Positions 53,801-64,000 of a stretch of 64,000 nt of DNA are shown piece by piece. Below the pieces are notes generated by a model. It saw nothing but the letters and a program-made list of their open reading frames with translations. It had not been told where the DNA came from and made no database searches. This DNA comes from Arion vulgaris. Its lineage: Eukaryota; Mollusca; Gastropoda; Stylommatophora; Arionidae. Location of the stretch: contig CM036754.1 of assembly GCA_020796225.1 (NCBI GenBank), forward strand, positions 44,825,084-44,889,083, written 5' to 3'. Numbering within the stretch: the first letter of the stretch is position 1; every line of letters starts with the position of its first letter. Position numbers and translations under genes: made by a program.

Positions 53801-53859
53801 GTAGAACTTTATATCTGCATTTTCGTAGTCTCTCTCTCTCTCTCTCTCTCTCCGGTTTT

Positions 53860-54808
53860 AGCCAGCGTTTGTTAGCCAGCGTTTGTTTAGCCTGAGTTAG
53901 CTCTCCGTCAGCCTTTATCTATCCCCAGCCGACCTGCAAGGCAACAGGTTGCTATTTTCTTTTAGGTAGCAATCCTTAGACAACCTTCCCTCCTAGGATG
54001 TTGAGCGTCATCTGCCCAGGTTACCCGTCTTTTCTTGGACTACTTGGTTTGCCTGCCGTCCAGTTTTGTGTACGGTTTGCTCCGCTAGCCTTTGATTGTC
54101 CCCAATCCAACTACAAGGCAGTAGTAGTTCTCTGCGATGAGAAACGTGCTTATTGTTCTCTGGATGGAGACCCATCTTCGAGTCTGCACTTGATTCAAGC
54201 CTCTGCTGGACTTTCCAGTTTTTCTGCACATTTGGGTGGACCGCTCCCCCCTACGTTTGCCACGCCTTTTCGTCGCTCCACCATCAGCGCCGTGCATGTC
54301 TGCCCCACCGGTGGGCTCATTTGTGTGTCGTCCGTATGCGTGTTCGCTCTACTTTGGTGCCTGCTCACTGTATTTATCAGGTTTCTCACCGTGCTCACAT
54401 TTACTATGCCTCGAGAATGTCAGCACACGCAGCTCAATTCGGGCCCCCACCTCAACGCTCCGTGTTTCGCTCCATGTGAGCCCACGTCTCTTCTCTGGAT
54501 GCACCTCTCATCCCTTTATGTTTATTTATTTCGTTTTTCCCATCGGCCGGGAGAAATGTGTAGAGACAGTCACTCGGGGATTCTTGTCGTCTATCTTGCG
54601 AGTAGATCTCATATAGTGTAACTGCTTTTGCATCACTGCTTAAACCAGAGTAGCTCTCCCTCGATCCCTACCCACTTAGCCAGACAGTATCCTTTATCTG
54701 TTTCCATAGTTACCACGTGGAGGTGTGGTAGGATCTTGATTAGTGCCAGCATACTGATCCTGGTGCGTCATTGTCCCTAGAATTGCGCATTTGACCCAAT
54801 TTGTGTAG
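53860..54808 (-). repeat. Unclassified interspersed repeat, copy 1 (minus strand)
   Basis: 54441-54808 is the inverted homologue of 61617-61983: shared blocks include GTAGGGATCGAGGGAGAGCT and TGCATCCAGAGAAGAGACG. It is GC-richer than its surroundings. An open frame of 207 codons on the + strand (53998-54621) is hydrophobic and aperiodic, and no family is recognised. The 3'-most segment 53860-54440 is assigned by continuity only. Confidence 0.6.
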
Positions 54809-55270
54809 TCTAAATTCAATATTTTGCCAAACTCTTGACAAGATTGTACTTTAACTTCTTGATAACCTCTTTGATCTGCTTTTCTTCCTGTACTATATTT
54901 AGTAAGTTTATTTTGTTGTTTACCCTTCGTCCTTGTTTTGTATTTACTTTTCCTATTATTGTCTGCTGTTATTTAATTTAAATATAATATTCATTTATAT
55001 TTGTTTGACTATTTTTGGCTTCGATATAAACTTGAAAGATTGAGTACAAAGGCGAACGAAATTGTTCCATTTGAAAAGCCACTAAAGCAGTTAATGGTGG
55101 GCGTGATGTACATTTGTACTCTACTAAAGAGATTAATTGTATTGATTGAGTTTGAGTAGTTGTTTTGATGTAGTTTTGATGTAGTTTTGATGGAGGCTGG
55201 GGAAGCCAGAACTTGAACCAAACAACAACAAGAGAATGAAGTTTCCTGATTGTCTATAGCAACCGTCCTA
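54809..55270. other. AT-rich unassigned DNA
   Basis: Contains TTTTGATGTAG repeated three times at 55165-55190; no gene seen. Confidence 0.35.
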
Positions 55271-55705
55271 CTTTGATTGATTGATTGATTGATTGATTGA
55301 TATGGCCATCATCATTGCACTTCTGTGAGTAATCATGTGTGCTCCGATCTCTTTCTTATTCAGGAAGATCTCAGCGGCAGTGAACAAACTCCGTAACACC
55401 GGCGAAGGTCTCCCGGTGTAATTTAGAATATGGTGAAAATATTTTATGGGAATTTTATTTTAATCTTTCAAAGAGTCTCTGCACGGGAAGCGGCTTTGCA
55501 GCCTACTCCTAACGATTTTTAATCACTATTTATGTGCTCAAAATGAACACGGCGTCTAATCTTTATCGTTCGTCTCCGATATGACTAGGAACTCGATCTC
55601 AGCTTTACTGAGATCAGGGGTGCTGGAAGAAAATACCACGTTCGCTCCACCAAGAGGAAGACCGAGTAACCCGACGAACAACTCCCTCCAGACCACAGAG
55701 ACCCA
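55271..55705 (-). mobile_element. SINE family B, minus-strand copy
   Basis: TTGATTGATTGATTGATTGA tail at 55275, then the body with GCTCCGATCTCTTTCTTATT and ACTAGGAACTCGATCTCAGC. The head is degenerate near 55660-55705. It shows the uninterrupted sequence across the point where the copy at 18738 is split. 55706-56030 is unassigned. Confidence 0.85.
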
Positions 55706-56030
55706 CTAACATACTTAACAGTCCTCCCCCACACCATCAATCCTTAATTCACTGAGTCCTCCGTGACTGCGGTCCCATTGTTTTTTTTTTTTTAATTAAC
55801 AGATAAACATCAACAAACGTTTCAATCGGCAAGTATTTTTTAAATCTTTTCATTTGGTTCAAGGTTCAAGGTTCAATCTTAATTGATCTTATTCACTCTT
55901 TTCGTGTGTTCCCATTACCATAGCAACCGTTGATTTAATATGTAAATAAGTTTGCGAAAACCAGGCGATATCTGTTGAATACTGATGAGAGCTGATAAAC
56001 AAAATAAGAGATATCAATGAGATGTCAATA

Positions 56031-56485
56031 AATGTGGATCTCGGTGGCGTAGAGGTTAGGTGCTCGCATATCGTTCCAAATGTACTCGGTTCGTTTCCTT
56101 GACGAGTGATCGGGATATGTTACCAGAGATCCCTGATCTCAGTGTAGATGAGATGGAGTTCCTTGTCCTGTCGGAGACGGACGATAAAACGTAGGTTCCG
56201 TGATCAAGTTTAGTACGTAGAAGAATCATTGGTTGTTGGAAATCGAGAAGAACAGGCTGGAAAGACCGTGCCTTGAAAAATTCATTAGAAAATGAAGACA
56301 AGAAAATCCCTTCACAAATATTTTCACCATCTTCTAAATTACATCAGGACCTGGCCAGTGCTAGGGGTTCGTGCGCTGTCGCTGAGATCTTCCTGTGTAA
56401 GAAAGAGATCGGAGCGCGCATGGTTATTCACTGAAGTGCAATGATAATGGTTCCATCAATCAATCAATCAATCAATCATTTATAC
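56031..56485 (+). mobile_element. SINE family B, plus-strand full-length copy
   Basis: The head GTGGATCTCGGTGGCGTAGA holds an A-box-like TGGCGTAGAGG and a B box CGGTTCGTTTCC. The body ends in GAAGTGCAATGATAATGGT and an ATCA tail (56455-56480). About 450 bp, inverted relative to 55271-55705. Confidence 0.85.
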
Positions 56486-56930
56486 ATGACTTATATACTT
56501 GTTTTTAGTTGATATAAAGTCAATTGAAACGGAAAGTAATTGAAGAGCAGCGAAATATAAAAACGTCTTTAAAAAGACGATAGTCTCTCTACGTAACGCC
56601 GATAACATCTATTACAAGATTACGAAATTTTATTCTGGCAATGACTGCATTCATTGTATAGCAACAAAATCTCACAATGGATACTATTTTTATCAGAATA
56701 ATAACAAAAGTTGTGAAACTAATTAGCACATTGAGTAGAGCGTGCGCTTATTTATTGAATTAGTCATAAAAACGTGGGTTTATTTCTCACATCCGATTTT
56801 GCACAAGTGAGGAAAGAAATTGCTTCTCCTACCTGCTGCATACATGAGTTGGGAAATGTGAAATGACAAGCACGTCATAGCCTATTGTCTGCAAAGTCTA
56901 CAGTAAAAGTCTCATTAGCAGTAGTTAATA
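56486..56930. other. AT-rich unassigned DNA
   Basis: Nothing recognised. Confidence 0.35.
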
Positions 56931-56934
56931 AAGA

Positions 56935-57430
56935 ACTGGGTAACGGAGCTGCGAGCAACGGGATCTAAGCTATGATGAGATCTGCTGAGGACGTATGGCT
57001 AGCTTCTAGAAGAGAACCAACCTTTGTCAATCAGAGAGCAGACAGGCTAGCTGGCTCTGCCACCATATCAGTGGGTCAGCCAAGGGATAAAGCTGACATT
57101 TTGAACGCCTTCATAGAGTGTGATCGCAAAGAAGATTTTGGTTTAAACCAATCCACGCCAACTACTAGATTGCAAGAGCTTGGATTGAAGATTGGATTCT
57201 CCAGAAAAAGACCAGCACAACAGGTATAGGAATAGACTCATCAATCAACATCGAACTGGTACGGTCAGTAGCTGGACGCTGTTGAGATATTCAAAGGAAA
57301 TCAGAGCACATATGGACATGTCCGGAGTTAAGATATTTCAAACTGAAATTGAACCAAACATTTTATTGTCAGTATATCTTCGAGTTTGTAAAAATGTCAC
57401 AGCAATACCTCTTCTAGTGTAGAAGGGTAT
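56935..57430 (+). mobile_element. LINE family 2 RNase H C-terminus and 3' end
   Basis: The + strand encodes NQRADRLAGSATISVG, KADILNAFIECDR and LQELGLKIG, then in another frame YRNRLINQHRTGTVSSWT. The 3' noncoding part includes GAGCACATATGGACATGTCC. The hairpin AGTGTAGAAGG...CCTTCTATACT lies just after (57417-57447). Confidence 0.75.
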
Positions 57431-57719
57431 AGTTATCCTTCTATACTGGGATGACAAACAGTTAGCAACATCACAGAGGAAAGACAATAAGATTGACAGC
57501 ATAGAAGACATTTGCGCACGGAAGACTGCATATTATGGTAGGAGAGTTAGAAGAAACGAGAACGTAATAGTTCTATGTAAGTTAACTACGACTTTATGCG
57601 ATAGGATAGTGATAGTAGGAGATGGATAGGAAGAGGAAAGAGAACAGACGTGTGTGCCACTAGTAGCTAGGTAGATATAATAGTCAAGGTAGATATCATA
57701 GAGTTTAAAGACATCAGTT

Positions 57720-58420
57720 ATCAGTTATATGAGGACTATCATCATAGCACTCCGGACATGTCCATAGGTGCTCCAATCTTCGCCTCAGCAAATCCAGCAG
57801 CGTTCAGTGGCCCAACACGTCAGTTCGATGTTGATTAATCAATCTCTTTGCATATTTAGTATGTCGTTCTTTTGGGCTGCACCAATATTGACACCCATCT
57901 CTTTCAATCTGGTCAGCGAGTGGAATTCACAGCCCTGAAACTCCTCTGTTCGGAAAGACTCTCTCAATGCGTGAAGAATGTCACTTCGATCCATTGCAGC
58001 TCCCTCTGATATTGTAGCCAAGCCAGCCAATCTATCAGCTCGTTTATTACCCCTAACTCCTGCGTGCCGAGGGACAAAAATAAAGGTGATTTCTCTGATC
58101 ATTGTCTGTACCAGTACCTCCACCCAGTTGCGTCTCACCATACCTGATTCGACTTTACGAATCATGCTCATGGAGTCACTGAGTATGAAAACACGAGAGT
58201 AATTGTGAGATGCCAACCAGTTCACCGCCTCCGTAACCGCCCGAACCTCCATTGTCGAGCTACTTGTGGTTGTTGCGTAGGCCCCACTGGCCTCTCTTAT
58301 TATTTTCCTCCTGAGCGTGCTGAAAAAGCCCACGCACAGCGTTGTTGGGAATGACTGAACCATCGGTGTAAATAACCACATCTGTATCATTGATGATGTC
58401 ATTCAAGAGAGCCTCCACCT
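57720..58420 (-). mobile_element. LINE family 2 RNase H domain and 3' end (long open copy)
   Basis: The minus strand has a 187-codon open frame (58402-57839) with SSSTMEVRAVTEAVNWLAS (catalytic E), ILSDSMSMIRK (catalytic D), FVPRHAGVRGNKRADRLAG (H and last D) and DILHALRESF. The first TDGS strand (IYTDGSV) is in another frame near 58370. The 3' end carries GAGCACCTATGGACATGTCC. It resembles RNase H domains of I-clade elements such as nimbus of Biomphalaria. The RT is missing. Confidence 0.85.
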
Positions 58421-58633
58421 CCACGTTTAGCAGTGATAGATTATTTTGTTGTATATTTTGGTGTATATTGAAATACTGACAACCTATGTGTTCTTCATAA
58501 TGAATGACGAATATACTATGTAATCTATCAATAAATATGACTCACATCTGAATATGGTTTGTTGTCTATACGTTTTATGAATGTCTGACGCCAACAAAAT
58601 AGTAGTTGTTACAACATCGGTTCGAGACATTAT
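58421..58633. other. Unassigned DNA
   Basis: AT-rich; nothing recognised. Confidence 0.3.
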
Positions 58634-58800
58634 TACTGCCACTGCTACTGCCACTGCTACTGCCACTGCTACTGTCACTGCTACTGCCACTGCCATGCTA
58701 CTGCCACTGCTACTGCCACTATTACTGCCGCTGCCACTACCACTGCCACTACAGGCTACCGCTGCCGTTGCCACTGCTACTTCTACTGCTACTACTACTA
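58634..58800. repeat. ACTGCC/ACTGCT hexamer array
   Basis: About 27 hexamers, mixing ACTGCC, ACTGCT, ACTATT and ACTACC. Leu/Pro- or Thr/Ala-rich ORFs here are artefacts. Confidence 0.9.
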
Positions 58801-59129
58801 TTATAGTTTGAAATATTTCTTCTTCAGGTTATATTAAAATCAACCTCACCGGATTGTACACAATAGTACCAGATCTACGGTACACAGACGCGTTGTTCTA
58901 AAAATACATTATGGTAACATTGAAATATCGTGAGTAAACAACAATTTCACGGGAATTCCCGTGCACCTAACCAAGTCGACTTTGAACGCGGAAAGCATAT
59001 GACGTTATAATTGGGATACCGTTGTATAGTTATAGGTGTATCTCGCTATTTGTATGAAGCTATTGTATCATATTTGTTGGCTTATCAAACTGACATTGAT
59101 ATCACATTCATAATGAGTCTGAAGTGCAC

Positions 59130-60375
59130 ATTTATAACAATGCAGAAGGTTACAGTTTTACTATACCAACACTTCCGTAGGAAATCTAAGAGAGGTCATC
59201 TATATTGCGATATTCATAACCTGAGAAACGAACGCAACTGGCGCTTGGTCTGAATAGAGAATCCTTTTCCCGATGGATTAAACAGGACACAAAGTGCACT
59301 AATGTCAAGCAAGGAAGGAAAAGAACAATTGACGACTTTGACATAGATGTCATAAGACAGGAGCTCTTGAAAATGTTTGCGACAAATCAACTTGTTACTC
59401 TCAGGAAACTGAAATTAAAACTGCAATCAGATTGCAGCATAGATATTTCTAAAAGTACTCTATGAAAAATTGTAAGAGCGCCGGCTTCACCTTCAGAAAA
59501 ACTATAGGCGGCAGGAATATTATTTGTGAAAACCACATTTAATTGCTGCGCGAAGTAAATACCTGAGGCAGATCCGTGAGCGGCGGAGGCAAGGCTATGA
59601 TATTGTATATTTGGACGAATCCTGGGTCAATGCTCACCACACCAATGCTAAAGAATGGCAATCAGTAGACGGTGAACAGAAAAGAAAAATACCAAACAGC
59701 AAAGGCCAGCGTATTATACTAACACATGCAGGAAGCAGTGAAGAAGGTCTTGTCCATGACGCTGGACTTATTTTCCAATCAAAAGTACCGACGGTAGGGA
59801 CTACCACACAGAAATGAATGGACATATTTTCAGGCACTGGATGGAGAAAGATCTACTTCCAATTCTAAACAGACCATCATGCTTGGTAATGGATAATGCA
59901 TCCTATCACAACGCAGTATCAGCGGAAGACAAGTACCAACTGCATCAAATACAAAAGATCAAATTAGGACTTGGCTTGCTAAGGAAAATGTCAGCTTCGA
60001 TGATACATATTTGAAACCCGAGTTGTTGCACCTGGTGAGGATGACAAATAAGACAAAGGTGTTTCATATTGACAAAATCATTGCGGAATACGGCACACGT
60101 CTTTGCGACTACCTCCATATCATGCTCACCTCAATCCGATAGAGTTTGTCTGGGCTAAAGTAAAAGGGCAAGTTGCCGAACAGAACAGGACGTTTAAAAT
60201 GTGTGATGTTGAAGTTCTGACACGTGAGTCCCTCTCAATGATAGGCATGCAGTTCTGGAAGAAGTGTGTTGAACATGTGCTCCGAGAGGAAGACGAGTAC
60301 TGGCACCGAGATGGATTACAATTTGTCCAGCCAGTAACAATTATCAACCTCATGGAATCGTCAGATTCGGGATGA
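59130..60375 (+). pseudogene. DDE transposase relic (IS630/Tc1/mariner superfamily, DDE_3 type)
   Basis: Reading across frames: a helix-turn-helix-like TQLALGLNRESFSRWIK, GRKRTIDDFDIDVIRQEL, KYLRQIRERRRQGYDIVYLD, LDESWVNAHHTNAKEW, GQRIILTHAGS, CLVMDNASYHNAV and LPPYHAHLNPIEFVWAKVKG, ending at 60375. The catalytic triad would be D at 59614, D at 59892 and E at 60142. Stops at about 59463 and 59508 and frameshifts near 59790, 59930 and 60110 disable it. The long D-to-E spacing with an inserted region fits the DDE_3 transposases common in molluscs and cnidarians rather than mariner DD34D. Terminal repeats were not found by eye. Confidence 0.85.
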
Positions 60376-61590
60376 TACAAATCATATTTTGATTACAGAC
60401 TGAGAAATAGCAACGTATACATTTCCATATCCAAATGCGTCTACCATCATACAATTTGTGGTGAAGTTAAGACACCCTGGGGTCTAATGGTGACCGAAGG
60501 GAGGACTAACTGTTGCATATTGTATCCAAGTTCACGATTGCACATAAAGGGCAACACAATTAATTACTTGACCTATCAAGTTAATATGGAGATACACCTA
60601 TGAATAGAATTGACATGGACAAATTCTAGGGATTACTGTAAAATCTAAAATTTGAGCCCCGTATTTGCAATTGTCATAAAAGATCAAAGGAATTCGCCGA
60701 TGTGCAAAATCCGTAGCATCTATGAACTACTGGTTAGCTTTATTTTAGCGTCATGGATATTCTAAGGCTGCATGCAAAAATCACTGAGATCTAACAGGTA
60801 GTTTTCGAGAAAATCAATTTCAAACGTGCTCACGAATTAATGGACAGACTATAATACTATTACTAATACTACTACTACTATTACTACTACTATTACTACC
60901 AAAACAACTCTGTAAACTTCATCCATCAACAGCGGGTCTCCTACAACAATAGTGTAACAATACATGTAAGACGCAGTCAATAGACGATGGTCTAGCTCGT
61001 GGCAGTGTCACAATCTTCAGTATGTCTTTGAGATTGTAAGAAACTCACAGCAATATCTCTTCTATCAGTAGAAGACACGTCCAGCCGGCGGCAGTGTCAT
61101 AATGAATCAATCAACATTCTGGAATGTAAAGGAAAACTCTTGAATACCGCCCAGCTTAAGTGTGTTGACAGAAAACCATATTTTCAAGATAAAAAAATGT
61201 TGGTGTGAATCTGACAGAGGTAAAAATTATACTCAATCACGTACTCCTTTGGGGGTCACAATCAATCACTCATTCAATCAATTATTTCAACAAAGAGCTG
61301 CATGTTTATCTCTTTCCCACGCTCTCCATCTCTACCTCCTAGTGCGTCTAAGATTAATCTTCTCTCCTACACTCACGGGGGTGGGGGGATAAATAAAAAC
61401 AAATTATGAATAGTTGATGTAGAATCAGCATTATTGTTCTCAGAGCGCACCCTAGCAGTGCTGAGTACCTAATAACTAGTTGATAGTGCTAGCCTCACGT
61501 CACTTACACAGAAGATCTAACTACGATTACAAAATATTCTTTAACTAAGAACGTTTGGGTAACCATTTTGAGTATAGGTGGATTAGAGAA
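60376..61590. other. Unassigned DNA with a short ACT/ATT repeat
   Basis: An ACTATTACT-type trinucleotide run lies at 60850-60899. No gene seen. Confidence 0.4.
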
Positions 61591-61599
61591 TTAACCTTC

Positions 61600-63685
61600 A
61601 GGGAATTGAATGCCCTCCGGGGTCAAAGGCGCATAGGGACAACGCCGCGCCAGGATTAGTGAGCTGGCCCTAATCAGGATCATACCCCACCTCCTTGTGG
61701 TGACCCTGGTAACAGACAACAGATCTTGTCTGGCTAAGCGGGTAGGGATCGAGGGAGAGCTACTTTGGTACAAGTAGCGATGCAGACGTAGTCACGTTGG
61801 ATGAGATCCGCTCGCAACACAGAATATCAGAATCCCAAAGTGAATATTAATGCACATCTCTGCCGGCCGAAGGGAAAAACTGAACGGATAAACATAAAAG
61901 AATGAGATGTGCATCCAGAGAAGAGACGCGGTCCCACGTGGAGCGTAACTCTGAGCCCGTAGGTGGGGGCCCCGAATTGAAATGTACGTTAGTGTACGAG
62001 TCGTATGTGAACGAAATCCAACACCCCCGGAGTAAATGGCCGCAAATAAATAGCCAGCTGTGGGGCAAGAATCAATGAAAACGATGTGAAACAAATCAAA
62101 GGTCTCGGCAAGTGTCTCTGAAAACCCTGTAACGTATCGTAAGGACACATGTGAAGATTGCAGCAAACTCCGTATCAAAGGCCTAGTGCAGATACATTTA
62201 CTGGGAAGGTTGGCCAAGCGCAGATCCTAAAGTTGTGATTTAGTGCCTAACGAAACTGCCCTTTTGGGACAACCGGGCAAGATACTGTTGCATTAACAAC
62301 TAACAACCCTGGAAGAACTGAGGTAGGGGATGTTGGCGAGCGCAAAATCTCAGTTGCGTTGCTAGCGCCCGATTAAAACGACCTAAAAATATATGTGCGA
62401 AGCCCCAGTCCAGTGTTTCCCATGGACAGGAAAAATGCAGAGTAGCAACTGCAAATTGTCCAGTGTCAACACGCGCCTCGAAAAAGCTGAGAATGTTTCA
62501 ACTCCAGGATAAACTCAAAGTGGTCAGAAAAGTAAGGCCGACAATGTAAAGACTTTACAGGCTGTCCAAATCCAAACATTGGCGAAGGTTGACCAAGCGC
62601 AAATCCTAAAGTTGCGTTTTAGTGCCTAATTAATCTGCCCTCCCTGGGACAACCGGACAGGGTACTGTTGCATTAACGACTAAGATCCCCGGAAGAACTG
62701 AGGTGCGTGCGTTGCTAGCGCCGATTGAAACGACCCTCTAAAACATCTGTGTGCAGTACCAGTCCAATGTTTCCCGGGGACAGGGAAAATGCAGAGTAAG
62801 CCCTTGCAAATTGCTTAGTGCCGACAAGCGCCCAGAAACGGCTGAGAAAACTCCTACTCAGGAACAAACTCACCGTGGATAGAAAAGTAAGGTCAATAAT
62901 GTAAAAGCTTGACTGGTACAAACCAAAACATTGACTAAGAGCAATACTTTTCGGACGCCGATCATCCTACACAGAGTTAGATGACGTCAAACACCATGGC
63001 TCAGATCATATAAAGGCTAACCATACTGCCAAAATATGATCGTTTGCATGACAAGCACATGCGTATCCAATGACTGAGAATGTTCCTAATCCGGAACGAC
63101 CTCATATAGTCAGAAAGAGCACATATTGTAGCCATACTCTTTAGCGAAGATCATAATGGCCAAATATACGGCCAAAAATGAACGTAAAAGAGCAATGAAT
63201 ACAAGATAGGTGACAGTTTTAGTGATTGGCCCAGAAGGGTCGAGAATGCTCCTAAACTGGAGCGACCTCACTCAGTCAGCGTAGAGTAGCTAATGCTCTT
63301 TGACATAGATCCAAGCCCAAATATACGGCAATAAAAGATCATTAAAGAGTGTTTATCATACGATGCGTGTGGAACAACCTCACCAAAGGCAGGAAATCCG
63401 ATAGAGAAGTCACACTTCACTAATTAACTCTGGCCGTAAAAGTACCAATGGTACGAAGACTCAAGGCAAGAGTTACACGGACAACAGGTTTCCTGCAACG
63501 ATCACACTTGGAGGATCTAAGCTTCAAATACCTCTAAAGTCGGCGAGGCTGTCCGTATGGTTGAGGGACACCTGTAAAAGGGTAATCTTAGGCAAAAATC
63601 AATCAGAAGCGCAATACCAGGCGTCTTGACTTTCGCCTGAATTAACAGTGGGCGTTCGAGAGAAGAAGAAGAAGAAGAATGTCCT
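61600..63685 (+). mobile_element. Noncoding composite repeat with AAG tail (about 2.1 kb), copy 2
   Basis: The left part (61617-61983) is homologous, inverted, to 54441-54808. The middle holds two diverged tandem copies of about 377 bp starting near 62206 and 62583, both with GATCCTAAAGTTG-like or CAAATCCTAAAGTTG, TGTTGCATTAAC and GAAGAACTGAGGT. The right part has two more copies of the motif GAGAATG[TC]TCCTAA near 63078 and 63241. It ends CGTTCGAGAGAAGAAGAAGA at about 63680, like family C tails. No open frame of note; 141 codons is the longest. Confidence 0.6.
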
Positions 63686-63770
63686 CCTGTTTATGATTGA
63701 ATCCAGAATCAACATACAGAGAAAAACTCAGTATATTTCTGATTTGCTGTGACTCTTATGCCAGTTCTAC

Positions 63771-64000
63771 AAAACTGACCTGAGGATCTCTTAGTAATAC
63801 CAGCTATTCAACACATAAGTCGCCCTATGTTGTCAGAACTGACCTGAGGATCTCTTAGCAATAATAGCTATTCAACACATAAGTCGCCCTATGTTGTCAG
63901 AACTGACATGAGGATCTCTTAGTAATAATAGCTATTCAACACATAAGTCGCCCTATGTTGTCAGAACTGACATGAGGATCTCTTAGTAATAACAGCTATT
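63771..64000. repeat. 64-bp tandem array, running off the window
   Basis: At least 3.5 units with GAACTGACATGAGGATCTCT and ACATAAGTCGCCCTATGTTG. Confidence 0.9.

Noticed and set aside
53998..54621. 207-codon open frame on the + strand
   Set aside because: It lies in a repeat whose second copy (minus strand near 61617-61983) does not keep the frame, and overlapping frames are equally open because of GC-richer composition.
58581..58811. Leu/Pro- or Thr/Ala-repeat proteins
   Set aside because: Translations of a hexamer microsatellite.

Overview
The window looks like a repeat-rich stretch of an invertebrate nuclear genome, most likely a lophotrochozoan and probably a gastropod mollusc. The evidence is one spliced class A GPCR of the type expanded in molluscs, many decayed LINE fragments with RNase H and RT C-termini, tRNA-derived SINEs, mariner and DDE transposon relics, no prokaryotic gene organisation, and AT-rich single-copy DNA. 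The species assignment is inference only.

Only one host protein-coding gene is well supported: a two-exon GPCR on the + strand. Exon 1 (40167-40412) encodes a glycosylated N-terminus and ends at a GT donor. Exon 2 (47451-48728) follows a pyrimidine-AG acceptor and encodes all seven membrane segments plus a long tail. Both junctions are phase 0 and join to a 507-residue protein. The 7,038-bp intron is mostly satellite: a 13-bp array just after the donor, a LINE RNase H fragment, a SINE head, a SINE 3' end, then 5.4 kb of 16-bp and 50-bp arrays that stop about 70 bp before the acceptor. An antisense LINE 3' end begins about 28 bp after the stop codon.

Layout: 1-2.2 kb, a LINE RNase H remnant with a 36-bp array; 2.2-7 kb, 41-bp and 29/22-bp arrays around SINEs; 7.2-10.2 kb, a 20-bp array, SINEs and LINE ends; 11.2-12.65 kb, a palindromic mariner; 13.9-18.3 kb, 78-, 44-, 28- and about 52-bp arrays; 18.5-19.5 kb, a SINE interrupted by a LINE; 20-31 kb, five large arrays; 31.6-33.3 kb, a 46-bp array; 33.3-36.6 kb, a LINE mosaic; 37-39.7 kb, TG-rich, 42-bp and 61-bp arrays with an RT-bearing LINE inserted in one; 40.2-48.7 kb, the GPCR; 48.8-54 kb, LINE ends and a MITE-like foldback; 54-64 kb, an unclassified repeat family, an inverted SINE pair, RNase H LINE fragments, a decayed DDE transposase and a 2.1-kb noncoding composite element.

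Tandem arrays cover roughly 28 kb (over 40%). The unifying pattern is that many of them can be traced to a transposable-element seed: the 36-bp array to a LINE RNase H domain, the 28-bp array to a LINE C-terminus, the 29/22-bp array to a SINE A-box, the 47-bp array to a tRNA-like head, the 61-bp array to a short interspersed repeat, and the 16/50-bp arrays to a SINE tail plus its flank. The window therefore looks like a place where dead transposons become satellites, wrapped around a receptor gene that still reads as intact. All coordinates and copy numbers were obtained by eye.
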